Assembly: GCA_016870355.1 (NCBI GenBank)
Contig: VGBR01000007.1
Location: forward strand, 1 to 64,000
DNA length: 64,000 bases
Source of the DNA: Actinomycetota bacterium
GTDB lineage: Bacteria > Actinomycetota > Acidimicrobiia > IMCC26256 > PALSA-555
Reading direction: 5' to 3'
Made by a program: the position numbers and the translations under genes. The notes under the pieces were generated by a model. The model did not search any database and was not told where the DNA came from. It worked only from the letters and a program-made list of their open reading frames with translations. Position 1 is the stretch's first letter. The number at the start of each line of letters is the position of its first letter. Positions 49,423 through 57,476 of this stretch are shown one piece after another.

Positions 49423-50589
49423 GTGCAGTTCGACCTCTCGCCGGAGCTGGCCGAGCTCCAGCTGAGCGTCCGCAAGCTCGCTCAGGAGCGTGTCGCGCCG
49501 CGGGCGCGTGAGATCGACCGCACCCAGGAGTACCCCCAGGATCTCTTCGAAGTGTTCGTCGACGCCGGGCTCACCGGTCTCTGCGTTCCCGAAGAGCTCG
49601 GGGGGAGCGGGGCCGGGATCCTCGGCCTGACCCTGGCCATCGAAGAAGTCTCGAAGTACTCGCAAACGGCCGCGCTGATGCTGTTGCTCACGCGGCTGCC
49701 GACCGGCCCGTTGCTCATCGCGGGGAGCGAGGAGCTCCAGCGGCGCTACGTCACGCCCGTCGCGACCGGCGAGGCCCGGGGCGCGTTCGGGCTGTCCGAG
49801 CCGCAGGCCGGCAGCGACGTGATGGGGATCCGAACCCGGGCCCGCCCCGACGGCGACGACTGGGTGCTCTGCGGCACCAAGTGCTGGATGTCGGGCGTGC
49901 GCCAGGCCGACTGGTACTGCGTGTTCGCGAAGACCGGGCCACCCGAGTCGCGTGCCCACGACAGCGTCACCGCGTTCGTCGTCGAGCGGAGCTGGCCCGG
50001 CGTCGACGTCGGTCGGGTCGACGCCAAGATGGGCGTGAAGGGCGTCGACACCGGCGAGCTGATCCTCGACGAGGTGCGCGTCCCTGCCGAGAACGTGGTG
50101 GGGGAGATCGGTGGCTTCCGGCTTGCGATGCTCGGCCTCAACTCGATGCGACCGATCGTCGCCGCACGCGGCATCGGGCTCGCCGAAGGCGCGCTCATGT
50201 ACGCCGTTCAGTACGTGAAGGAACGGCGCGCGTTCGACCAGCGCGTCTCCGACTTCCAGGGCATCCAGTGGAAGATCGCCGAGCTCGCCTCGGAGATCGA
50301 AGCGGCGCGCCTGCTCACATATCGCGCGGCGGCGATGGCCGACGACGGCAAGTTCACCAAGGAGTTCGTGCCGTACCTGTCGATGGCGAAGTACCTCGCC
50401 ACTGAGCTCGCGGTGAAGGTGTCGGGCGAGGCACTCCAGATGCTCGGCGCGGCTGGCTACATGGAGGATCACCCGCTCGAGCTCTACTACCGCGACGCGA
50501 AGCAGCTGACGATCGTTGAAGGCACCACCCAGGTGCAGCTCGGCTTGATCGCACGCGGCGTCCTCGACCACGACCTGTGGTGGGACTGA
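49423..50589 (+). CDS. Acyl-CoA dehydrogenase
   Basis: 388-residue FAD acyl-CoA dehydrogenase. Seen: FGLSEPQAGSDVMGIRTRA, SGVRQADWYCVFAKTG, GEALQMLGAAGYMEDHPLEL, and TIVEGTTQVQLGLIARGVL with the catalytic Glu. GTG 49423; TATCCT at 49411-49416 ends 6 nt before it, so the transcript is probably leaderless. The stop overlaps trpD by 1 bp as TGATG. Confidence 0.92.
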   Translation: MQFDLSPELAELQLSVRKLAQERVAPRAREIDRTQEYPQDLFEVFVDAGLTGLCVPEELGGSGAGILGLTLAIEEVSKYSQTAALMLLLTRLPTGPLLIAGSEELQRRYVTPVATGEARGAFGLSEPQAGSDVMGIRTRARPDGDDWVLCGTKCWMSGVRQADWYCVFAKTGPPESRAHDSVTAFVVERSWPGVDVGRVDAKMGVKGVDTGELILDEVRVPAENVVGEIGGFRLAMLGLNSMRPIVAARGIGLAEGALMYAVQYVKERRAFDQRVSDFQGIQWKIAELASEIEAARLLTYRAAAMADDGKFTKEFVPYLSMAKYLATELAVKVSGEALQMLGAAGYMEDHPLELYYRDAKQLTIVEGTTQVQLGLIARGVLDHDLWWD

Positions 50590-51647
50590 TGAGCGAACTG
50601 TCTTTGTGGCCCGACGTCCTGGGGCGACTGATGCGTCGCGAAGATCTTCCCGACGATGTCGTCGCGCAGGCGCTGCGCGCGATCCTCGCTGGCGACGCCA
50701 CTGACGCGCAGATCGCCGGGTTCGCCGTCGCGCTCCGCGCCAAGGGCGAGACGACGTCGGAGCTCGCGACGCTCGTGCGGACGATGCTTGAGTTCGCGGC
50801 TCGGGTCGACGTGGACCGTCCCGAGACGCTCATCGACACTTGCGGCACGGGCGGTGACCGTTCCGGCACGGTGAACGTCTCCACGATGGCCGCCGTCATC
50901 GCGGCAGGCGCCGGCGCGAGGGTCGCGAAGCACGGCAACCGCGCGCAGTCATCGGACTGTGGCTCGGCCGACGTGCTCGAGGCGCTGGGCGTCGCAATCG
51001 ACCTCGACGGCAAGGGCGTCGCCCGGTGCATCGACGAGGCCGGCATCGGCTTCTGCCTCGCACCCACGTTCCATCCCGCGATGCGTTTCGCCGGACCGCC
51101 GCGCCGGGAGCTCGGTGTGCCCACGACCTTCAACTTCCTCGGTCCGCTGGCGAACCCCGCGGGAGTGCGACGCCAGTCGATCGGCGTTTCCGACCCGGTG
51201 ATGGCCGAGCGGGTCGTCGGCGCGCTCGCTGAGCTCGGTGCTGAACGTGCGCTCGTGTACTTCGGTGATGACGGGCTCGACGAGCTGACCACGACCACGA
51301 CCTCGACCGTGTTCGAGCTCCGTGACGGCGCGGTGACCCGATCGTCGGTCGACCCGACTGTCTTCGGTCTGCCGGTTGCCGACCGAAGGAGCCTCGCGGG
51401 AGGCGACGCGGCGGCCAACGCCGCCGTTGTGATCCGCACGCTCGAGGGTGAGCCCGGGCCCGTGCGGGACATCGCCGTGCTCAATGCTGCGGCGGCTTTG
51501 GTGGTGGCGGGGATCGCTGATGATCTGGCTGGTGGCGTCGAGGTGGCTGCCGCGGTCATTGATGACGGCCGCGCGCGTGCCACGCTTGATGCCTTCGTGC
51601 GTGCGAGCGTGTCGGCCCGGGACGCCGGATTCGAGAGCGGGAGCTGA
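50589..51647 (+). CDS. trpD: Anthranilate phosphoribosyltransferase
   Basis: 352-residue TrpD. Seen: LIDTCGTGGDRSGTVNVST (PRPP loop), KHGNRAQSSDCGSADVLEAL, FLAPTFHPAM-like region FCLAPTFHPAMRFAGPPRREL and FNFLGPLANPAGVRRQ. Catalyses anthranilate plus PRPP to phosphoribosyl anthranilate in tryptophan synthesis. No other trp gene is in the window; start coupled to the acyl-CoA dehydrogenase. RR in place of VR in the anthranilate site is within family variation. Confidence 0.95.
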   Translation: MSELSLWPDVLGRLMRREDLPDDVVAQALRAILAGDATDAQIAGFAVALRAKGETTSELATLVRTMLEFAARVDVDRPETLIDTCGTGGDRSGTVNVSTMAAVIAAGAGARVAKHGNRAQSSDCGSADVLEALGVAIDLDGKGVARCIDEAGIGFCLAPTFHPAMRFAGPPRRELGVPTTFNFLGPLANPAGVRRQSIGVSDPVMAERVVGALAELGAERALVYFGDDGLDELTTTTTSTVFELRDGAVTRSSVDPTVFGLPVADRRSLAGGDAAANAAVVIRTLEGEPGPVRDIAVLNAAAALVVAGIADDLAGGVEVAAAVIDDGRARATLDAFVRASVSARDAGFESGS

Positions 51648-51651
51648 GGGG

Positions 51652-52374
51652 ATGGCCGAGTCGTTGACCTGTCCGGCGTGCGGCGCGCGCAACCGGGTTG
51701 GTTCGCCGGTCCCCGACACCGCGACGTGTGGGCGCTGCGGCCGGAAGCTGCCGGTCAGCGCATCTGCAGGTGCGGACGTGGCGCCACCGCCGCGGCGCCG
51801 CCGCTCGCGCGGAGCCGCTCAAGACGCGGCACCGGAGGGTGCAGGCGCAGGGCGCGCAGTCTCGTCAGGAGGCGCCGCGCCGCCAGCACCTCGTCGGCGT
51901 CGACGCGGAGCCGAAGGACCGCCAGAGAGCGGAGGTCCGGACACCGCCGTCCTCCAGCCGGCGCCCTCGGGCCGTTCCGCGGCCTCGAGCGGTGCCGGCC
52001 CGGTCACGGTCTCCGCACCACCCGAACGTGGAGCCGCTCCGGCGCGGGCTCGCAGTGATGGCGCGGGCCCCTCGCGACTCGTGCGCGTGCTCGCGTGGAT
52101 CGTCGCGCTCCCCATCGCCCTCGTCGCCGTGGGCATCCCGGCGCGCAAGGCGGGCTACCTCAACAGTGAGCGCCTGCTCGATGTGATCGCGAAGCAGAAC
52201 ATCGATCGCTTCCTGCCGCTCGTCGTGATCGTGTTGCTCTGGGCGTTGGCGACCGCGATCCTCGTCACGCTGTTCCTCGAAGGCGTGAAGCGACTTCGGC
52301 GCGATCGGGCGGAGGGCTCGGTCGCCGTCGCGAATGGCGGGGGACGCGCCCGCGCCGGCGCCGGTCGCTCCTGA
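51652..52374 (+). CDS. Zinc-ribbon membrane protein
   Basis: 240-residue protein. N-terminal zinc ribbon (CPACGARN and CGRCGRKL), a long Pro/Arg/Ala/Gly-rich disordered middle (residues about 45-145), then helices LVRVLAWIVALPIALVAVGI and LPLVVIVLLWALATAILVTL. GAGGGG directly before ATG 51652. 5 bp after trpD, so likely same transcript. Function unknown. Confidence 0.75.
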   Translation: MAESLTCPACGARNRVGSPVPDTATCGRCGRKLPVSASAGADVAPPPRRRRSRGAAQDAAPEGAGAGRAVSSGGAAPPAPRRRRRGAEGPPESGGPDTAVLQPAPSGRSAASSGAGPVTVSAPPERGAAPARARSDGAGPSRLVRVLAWIVALPIALVAVGIPARKAGYLNSERLLDVIAKQNIDRFLPLVVIVLLWALATAILVTLFLEGVKRLRRDRAEGSVAVANGGGRARAGAGRS

Positions 52375-52384
52375 CGAACACCTG

Positions 52385-52413
52385 TTCGAAATCCGAGGCG
52401 AGCCAGGTACACT
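52385..52413 (+). promoter_or_regulatory. Promoter of the CxxC gene (leaderless)
   Basis: TTCGAA at 52385-52390, 17 bp, TACACT at 52408-52413, then 6 nt to the ATG at 52420. A clean leaderless arrangement. Confidence 0.55.
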
Positions 52414-52419
52414 CGCCCC

Positions 52420-52644
52420 ATGGGCATCCGCTACCGGTGCTCCGCGTGCGGCAACCTCACTCGCTTCGACGTGGTGGCGTCGCGGCGGACGCGCGCGTTC
52501 CACCACTTCAGCGTCGGCGGTGAGCTGACGGTCGAAGACGAAGCGGTGCTCGACGAGCGGGTCGAGGAGGTCACCTGCCGGTGGTGTGGTGCGTCGGGTG
52601 ACGCGATCGACACCATGCCGGCGGAGGCGCCGGTAGAGACGTGA
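52420..52644 (+). CDS. Small zinc-ribbon protein with two CxxC pairs
   Basis: 74-residue protein: CSACGNLTRFDVVASRRTRAF (in part) and CRWCGASGDAIDTM give two CxxC knuckles around an acidic centre (VEDEAVLDERVEEVT). Probably a zinc-binding protein; widespread in actinobacteria by its look but not characterised. Starts directly after a promoter. Confidence 0.75.
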   Translation: MGIRYRCSACGNLTRFDVVASRRTRAFHHFSVGGELTVEDEAVLDERVEEVTCRWCGASGDAIDTMPAEAPVET

Positions 52645-52657
52645 CCGTGGCCGCGAC

Positions 52658-53080
52658 CTACACGCCCATCAGCTGCACCACGACGCGGCGCGAGCGGGGG
52701 CGGTCGTCGAAGTCCACGCACATGATCCGTTGCCAGGTGCCGAGATCGAGGGTCCCGTCGTGCACAGGAACCGTCACTGACGGGCCGATCAGCGCGGCGC
52801 GCACGTGGCTGTGCCCGTTCGTGTCGGCATTGCGCTCGTTGTGCAGCCAACGCGCACCGGCTGGGGCGATGCCGTCGAGCACCGTGTTGAGATCGGCGTT
52901 GCAGCCGGGTTCGGCCTCGATCGTCGTCACTCCGCAGGTCGAATGGGCGACGAACACCGTGCACAGGCCGTCACGAACGCCGCGAGCAGCCACCACTTGC
53001 TGGGCATCGCCAGTGAGATCGATGACTTCGCCATCACCGGCAGTCTTGATCCACAGCTCGTCGCGCGTGGTCTGCACCAC
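52658..53080 (-). CDS. YjbQ/UPF0047-family protein
   Basis: 140-residue YjbQ-type protein, a thiamine-phosphate-synthase-like fold found in all domains. Seen: FVAHSTCGVTTIEAEPG, LHNERNADTNGHSHVRAALIG and the C-terminal strand RRVVVQLMGV. AGAGGAG before GTG 53080. Weak thiamine-phosphate synthase activity is known for some members; the physiological role is unclear. Confidence 0.88.
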   Translation of the reverse strand: MVQTTRDELWIKTAGDGEVIDLTGDAQQVVAARGVRDGLCTVFVAHSTCGVTTIEAEPGCNADLNTVLDGIAPAGARWLHNERNADTNGHSHVRAALIGPSVTVPVHDGTLDLGTWQRIMCVDFDDRPRSRRVVVQLMGV

Positions 53081-53134
53081 GGCTCCTCTCGTCCTCGATC
53101 GTCGCCGAGTCTACGAGCGCGCACCTTCTGGCCG

Positions 53135-54529
53135 ATGAGCGCGGCGAGCCGTCAGACGGCCTTCGACACGACACTTCCGGTGCCGGAGTCGCTGCTCGTT
53201 CCGTTGCTCGACGACGCGGCCAAGGTGCTCACGAAGATGGCGTCGACCGGCGACGCGCCACCGGCCCTGCGCGCGCTGGTCGGGTTCGATCCCAGGAAGC
53301 TCGGGAGTGGTCCAGCTCGCCTCCAGCTCCGGCGCGCGTTGGATGTCGACGAAGCGTTCCGTCACGAAGTGGTGGCGCGGTTCGAAGCACGTCCCGGAGT
53401 CGACAAGGCCATCGCGGGGTGGAGCGTCGACACCGCGCTCGAACGCGTCACCGAGGCGTCGGTGCGCTCCGATCTCCCGTTGCTCGCGTCAGCGCTCTAC
53501 GCACTTCGCCCGACCGGATGGACGTTCGGGCTCGGCGCGATCTGCGCGGCCGCCGAACGTGATCGTGCGGACCGGGAGCAGACCGACGACGCCAAAGCGT
53601 GGGAAGTTCGGCTCGGCACGGTCGAGGAAGCCCGTCGCCGCGCTGACGAGGGCCGCGACGAGGCTCTCGCCGACGTCGCTCGACTCGAGACCGAGCTGCG
53701 CGACCAGCGTGCGGCTCGGCGCACGAGAGAACAGGGCGCGACCGACGCGGTCGACGATGCCGAACGACGTCGTCGCGACGCCGAGACCGTGGCCGAGCAG
53801 GCGACGGCTCGCGCTGACACGGCCGAGTCACGGCTTGCCCGCGAGGCGGCTCGCGCTCGTACTGCGGAACACGACCTTCGCATGCTCCGACGGGAAGTGG
53901 ATGCCCAGGCCCGCGCCGATGCGGACCGCCCCGCGGGTCTCACCCGAGATGATCTCGACGCGCTCGCGGCCGCGGCCGAGCACGCGCGGAAGCTCACCGC
54001 TTCGCTCGATGGTCTGACGCGGCGCGCTCGGGACCAGCAGCCTGAGCCGCGACCCGATCCCGATCCGGCCGCGGTGGTCAAGCGAAAGAAGGTGCCGAGC
54101 CCGCCCGGCATGTTGTCCGACACGACCGAGGCCCTCGACACGATGATCCGCACGCGCGGCGTCGTGTTGGTGATCGATGGTTACAACGTGTCCATGACGG
54201 GTTGGCCTGACGCGCCACCGCTCGAGCAGCGCGAGCGACTGCTCGCCGCGTTGGAGCGACTGCATCTGCGGGTGCGTTGTGACGTCATCGTTGTCTTTGA
54301 CGGAGCGGATGTGGAAGCCGTTCCTACCCCGCGGCGGTCCGGGGTTCGGGTCGTGTTCTCGGACGCGGGGGAAGAGGCGGATCCCGTGGTCGTGCGTGAG
54401 GTAGCTGCGCGGCCCAAGCGGGTGCCGGTGATCGTGGTGTCGTCCGACGGCTGGGTGAAGGAGCACGCCGAAGCCGAAGGCGCCACGGTCGCACCCAAGG
54501 AGACGCTCCTCGCCTTGCTGCGTCAGTAG
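53135..54529 (+). CDS. NYN/YacP-type RNase with coiled coil
   Basis: 464-residue protein. N-terminal helical part, then a coiled coil of about 130 residues (Arg/Glu/Ala heptads, residues about 150-300), then a NYN (PIN-like) nuclease domain from about residue 345: VVLVIDGYNVSMTG, VVFDGADVEA, and VIVVSSDGWVKEHAEAEG. Related to YacP/Rae1 that cuts mRNA on ribosomes. ATG 53135. Divergent from yjbQ. Confidence 0.88.
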   Translation: MSAASRQTAFDTTLPVPESLLVPLLDDAAKVLTKMASTGDAPPALRALVGFDPRKLGSGPARLQLRRALDVDEAFRHEVVARFEARPGVDKAIAGWSVDTALERVTEASVRSDLPLLASALYALRPTGWTFGLGAICAAAERDRADREQTDDAKAWEVRLGTVEEARRRADEGRDEALADVARLETELRDQRAARRTREQGATDAVDDAERRRRDAETVAEQATARADTAESRLAREAARARTAEHDLRMLRREVDAQARADADRPAGLTRDDLDALAAAAEHARKLTASLDGLTRRARDQQPEPRPDPDPAAVVKRKKVPSPPGMLSDTTEALDTMIRTRGVVLVIDGYNVSMTGWPDAPPLEQRERLLAALERLHLRVRCDVIVVFDGADVEAVPTPRRSGVRVVFSDAGEEADPVVVREVAARPKRVPVIVVSSDGWVKEHAEAEGATVAPKETLLALLRQ

Positions 54530-54536
54530 CCGCGCG

Positions 54537-54932
54537 TCAGTTGCAGCTTTTTGGCGAGCACGACATCGACGCCGCGTCTTCGAGCACCGTGTACCACTCC
54601 CACGGACCGTGCGGCCCTTCGACCCAGACCTTGTCCTGCACGGCGTAGCAACACGTCGTGCCGTCTTCGCCAACCGTCGCGAGGCCCGCGTCGGAGATGC
54701 GCTGCGCGGCCTTCTTGACCTCTTCGGTCGTCGCCACCTCGACGCCGAGGTGGTTGAGCCGCTCGGAGCCTTCGGGCGCCTCGAACAACACGAGCTTCAG
54801 CGGGGGATCGGCGACGGCGAAGTTGGCGTAGCCGGGCTTGCGCTTGTTCGGCTCGACACCGAACAGCTTGGAGTAGAAGTCGACCGCCCCGTCGAGGTCG
54901 GCCACGTTCAGAGCGAGCTGCACTCGGGCCAT
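54537..54932 (-). CDS. cadI: Cadmium/arsenic-inducible VOC protein
   Basis: 131-residue protein closely resembling mycobacterial CadI and ArsI: VQLALNVADLDGAVDFYSKL, KPGYANFAVADPPLKLVLFE, GVEVATTEEVKKAA and TTCCYAVQDKVWV with the Cys94-Cys95 pair that binds soft metals. Tail ends in SCSPKSCN, more Cys. ATG 54932 after GGGAGG. In ArsI the enzyme breaks C-As bonds; CadI function is less clear. Paired with an ArsR regulator. Confidence 0.9.
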   Translation of the reverse strand: MARVQLALNVADLDGAVDFYSKLFGVEPNKRKPGYANFAVADPPLKLVLFEAPEGSERLNHLGVEVATTEEVKKAAQRISDAGLATVGEDGTTCCYAVQDKVWVEGPHGPWEWYTVLEDAASMSCSPKSCN

Positions 54933-54966
54933 CGGTGGCCCTCCCTTCCTATGTATCGACATCGGT

Positions 54967-54985
54967 CAATGTATCCGATAGATTG
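54967..54985. promoter_or_regulatory. Operator between cadI and arsR
   Basis: CAATGTATC (54967-54975) and GATAGATTG (54977-54985) form an inverted repeat with one mismatch, the usual target shape of an ArsR repressor. It sits 35 bp from cadI and 26 bp from the arsR start. Confidence 0.65.
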
Positions 54986-55010
54986 ATCCTGGTCAATACG
55001 AGGAGGAGCC

Positions 55011-55337
55011 GTGGATCTCGAGGCGTGCTGCGAGCCGGTGCTCGAGACCGCGCTCACCGAGCGCGAGGCCGACGAGCTCGCGCGTGCGTTCAAGGTTCTC
55101 GCCGACCCGGCCCGGTTGCGCTTGCTCAGCCTGGTCGCGAACGCGCCGGCCGGTGAGGTGTGCGGCTGCGAGCTCGTGCCCACGCTGGGCAAGAGCCAGC
55201 CCACGGTCTCGCACCACCTGTCCACGCTGGTGGACGCCGGCCTGCTCACCCGCGAGCAGCGTGGAAAGTGGGCCTGGTTCCGAGCCGTCCCCGAGCGGGT
55301 CGCGCTGCTCAGAGACGCCCTGGCGGTGAGGGCCTGA
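55011..55337 (+). CDS. ArsR-family metal-sensing repressor
   Basis: 108-residue winged-helix repressor. DNA-binding helix KSQPTVSHHLSTLVDAGLL, wing RGKWAWFRAV. Metal site Cys51 and Cys53 in EVCGCELV (alpha-3 position of ArsR/CmtR), with more Cys at the N-terminus (EACCEP). GGAGGAG before GTG 55011. It probably represses the divergent cadI and itself and is released by As or Cd. Confidence 0.92.
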   Translation: MDLEACCEPVLETALTEREADELARAFKVLADPARLRLLSLVANAPAGEVCGCELVPTLGKSQPTVSHHLSTLVDAGLLTREQRGKWAWFRAVPERVALLRDALAVRA

Positions 55338-55338
55338 C

Positions 55339-55358
55339 TGTCACACCCTCGTGGTTCG
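55339..55358 (+). promoter_or_regulatory. Promoter-region motif shared with 22123-22142
   Basis: TGTCACACCC followed by TCGTGGTTCG; the TTCGAT that overlaps its end is 7 nt before the ATG of the next gene and could be its -10 element. Confidence 0.5.
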
Positions 55359-55367
55359 ATCTCGTCC

Positions 55368-55562
55368 ATGAGGATCATCGACTGTGACGAGTGCGTGATG
55401 CAGCACACCCCAGCCTGCGGCGAGTGCGTGGTGATGTTCGTGACCAGCCGGGAGCCCGGCGACGCGCTGGTGATCGACGTGGAGGAGGAGCGGGCCGTCC
55501 GGGCGCTCCAGCGCGCCGGACTCTTGCCGGACCTCCGGTACGCGTCCCACACGGGTCAGTAG
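55368..55562 (+). CDS. Small Cys-rich hypothetical protein
   Basis: 64-residue protein with CDECVMQHTPACGECVV: two CxxC pairs close together, likely a zinc site. The rest is a small alpha/beta part (ALVIDVEEERAVRALQRAG). Possible leaderless start. 30 bp after arsR. Conserved-looking, function unknown. Confidence 0.65.
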   Translation: MRIIDCDECVMQHTPACGECVVMFVTSREPGDALVIDVEEERAVRALQRAGLLPDLRYASHTGQ

Positions 55563-55600
55563 CGGCGGCGACCGGGCGGCTTTGCCGACCCGCCGCACAG
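55563..55600. terminator. Imperfect hairpin between convergent genes
   Basis: GCGGC and GCCGC ends enclose GGGCGGC/GCCGACCC around TTT. It contains the 16-mer GGCGGCTTTGCCGACC also found inside the SnoaL gene at 44327. Confidence 0.5.
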
Positions 55601-55635
55601 GAGACGGAGCTTGCGGAGTCGACCCAGAACGGCGC

Positions 55636-56826
55636 TCAGTCCCTCACCTCGGCCCGCAGCGCCCCGACGGTGCATGTGTCCTTGGGCCGGTGCTCGAACG
55701 GGTCGAACTGGTAGATCCGGCATGCGTTCTCGTAGGTGATCTTCGCGACCTCGTCGTCGGGGACGCCCTCGATCTGCTTGGCCATCGCCTCGGGTGAGTT
55801 CGGCCAGGTGGAGTCGGAGTGCGGGTAGTCGCACTCCCACGTGATGTGGTCGATGCCGATGCGGTGCCGGTCTTCGACGCCGGCGCGGTCGCTGATGAAG
55901 CAGAAGCTGAAGTGGTCGAGCGCCACCTGGCTCGGGAGTTGGTCGCCGAAGTCCTGGTGCGTCCAGAAGCGGTGCTGCTGGTACGTGTAATCGGCGCGCT
56001 CGAGCCAGTAGGGCACCCAGCCGGTGCCGCCCTCGGACAGCGCGAACTGAAGGTCGGGGAACTGGCGCAGCACCTTCGACCACAGCAGGTCGGTCGCCGC
56101 GTGCATCGTGTTGAGCGGTGTGAGCTGGATCATCACGTCCATCGGCGCGCCCGGCTCGAGCGCGAGCGTCGTCGACGACGACCCGATGTGCAGGCAGATG
56201 ACCATGCCCTCTTCCTGACATGCGGCGAAGAACGGGTCCCAGTGCCCACCGAAGATGTGCGGCCAGCCGAGGCGCGCCGGGTTCTCGGAGAACGTGACCG
56301 CGTGCGCGCCCTTCTTGGCGACGCGGTGCACCTCGTCGGCCATGAGCTGGGGGTCCCAGATCGGCGGGATCGTGAGCGGGATGTGACGGCCGGGGTACGA
56401 GCCGCACCACTCGTCGATGTGCCAGTCGTTGTACGCGCGCAGCAGGTTGAGCCCCATGTCGAGGTCCTTGGAGCGCGAGAACAGCTGCCCGCAGAACTGC
56501 ACGAAGCTCGGGAAGCACATCGAGCCGAGCACGCCGTTGCGGTTCATGTCGTTGATGCGCTCGTGGATGTTCCAGCAGCCTTCGCGGATGCCGGCGAGCG
56601 ACGTGGGCTCGATGCCGTACTCCTCGGGCGGCTTGCCGGCGACGGCGTTCAGCCCGATGTTCGGGATCTCGCTGCCTTCGTACTGCCACACATCGGTGCC
56701 GTCGTCCTTGTGCACGAACTTGGGCGCGAACTCCATCCACTTCTCTGGGAGGTGTCCCTGGAAGAGGTCGGGGGGTTCGACGACGTGGTCGTCGACGCTG
56801 ACAAGGATGAGGTCCTCGGTCTGCAT
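55636..56826 (-). CDS. Amidohydrolase-2 family metal-dependent hydrolase
   Basis: 396-residue TIM-barrel hydrolase, fourth paralog. Seen: VSVDDHVVEPPDLF (DxH), SENPARLGWPHIFGGHWDPF, VICLHIGSSSTTLA, ALSEGGTGWVPYWLERADY and WECDYPHSDSTWP. Very like the enzyme at 14379-15602 in motif layout. GGGGGTG before the ATG. The C-terminus after DPFEHRPKDTC is longer. Substrate unknown. Confidence 0.9.
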   Translation of the reverse strand: MQTEDLILVSVDDHVVEPPDLFQGHLPEKWMEFAPKFVHKDDGTDVWQYEGSEIPNIGLNAVAGKPPEEYGIEPTSLAGIREGCWNIHERINDMNRNGVLGSMCFPSFVQFCGQLFSRSKDLDMGLNLLRAYNDWHIDEWCGSYPGRHIPLTIPPIWDPQLMADEVHRVAKKGAHAVTFSENPARLGWPHIFGGHWDPFFAACQEEGMVICLHIGSSSTTLALEPGAPMDVMIQLTPLNTMHAATDLLWSKVLRQFPDLQFALSEGGTGWVPYWLERADYTYQQHRFWTHQDFGDQLPSQVALDHFSFCFISDRAGVEDRHRIGIDHITWECDYPHSDSTWPNSPEAMAKQIEGVPDDEVAKITYENACRIYQFDPFEHRPKDTCTVGALRAEVRD

Positions 56827-56945
56827 GGCACACCCCCAGGGAGCCTGACGAAGCTGTCAGCCTAGGCCGACTTCGCAAGAGAGGGAGCGAGGCCCGCTCG
56901 CATGGCTGGCTGAACCGGTAGGTTCACGGCCCTCGAGGAGGTGGC

Positions 56946-57476
56946 ATGAGCGATCAGGACGTGGTCGACGGCGCTCTGGCTCTCGCGCGCGCGTGGGTGG
57001 GTGTGGTGATGTTCGCCCACGGGTGGCGGCACCTGAAGTCGGTGCGCAGCGGCCCTGGCATGGTGAACTGGTTCGAGAGCCTGGGCTTGAAGCCCGGCAA
57101 GCTCCACGCCTGGAACGTCACGCTCACCGAGCTCGCGGTCGGACCGGCGCTCATCTTCGGGCTGTTCACGCCCATTGCGTATGGCGGTACCGCGGCGATC
57201 GTGTTGGTCGCGCTGGTCACGAACCACAAGAAGAACGGCTTCTGGAGCAACAACCCGGGGGAGGGGTGGGAGTACACGGCCACCTTGGCGGTGCTGTCGA
57301 TAGCCCTGGGCTCGCTCGGGCCCGGACATTGGTCGCTCGACGACGCGTTCGGCTTCTCGTTCGTGTCGGACTTGAAGCTCACTGCCCTCGAAGCCTTTGT
57401 CGTCGGCATCGGTGGGACGACAGCGTTCCTGACGGCGTTCTGGCGCCCGCCCAAGGAGACGGCCAAAGCCGCCTAA
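56946..57476 (+). CDS. DoxX-family membrane protein
   Basis: 176-residue DoxX-type protein with four membrane helices: ALARAWVGVVMFAHGWRHL at the start, ELAVGPALIFGLFTPIAYGG, LAVLSIALGSLGPGHWSLDD. GAGGAGG precedes ATG 56946. Family members are quinol or thiosulfate-linked or oxidative-stress membrane proteins. Stop overlaps the convergent gene by 4 bp. Confidence 0.88.
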   Translation: MSDQDVVDGALALARAWVGVVMFAHGWRHLKSVRSGPGMVNWFESLGLKPGKLHAWNVTLTELAVGPALIFGLFTPIAYGGTAAIVLVALVTNHKKNGFWSNNPGEGWEYTATLAVLSIALGSLGPGHWSLDDAFGFSFVSDLKLTALEAFVVGIGGTTAFLTAFWRPPKETAKAA

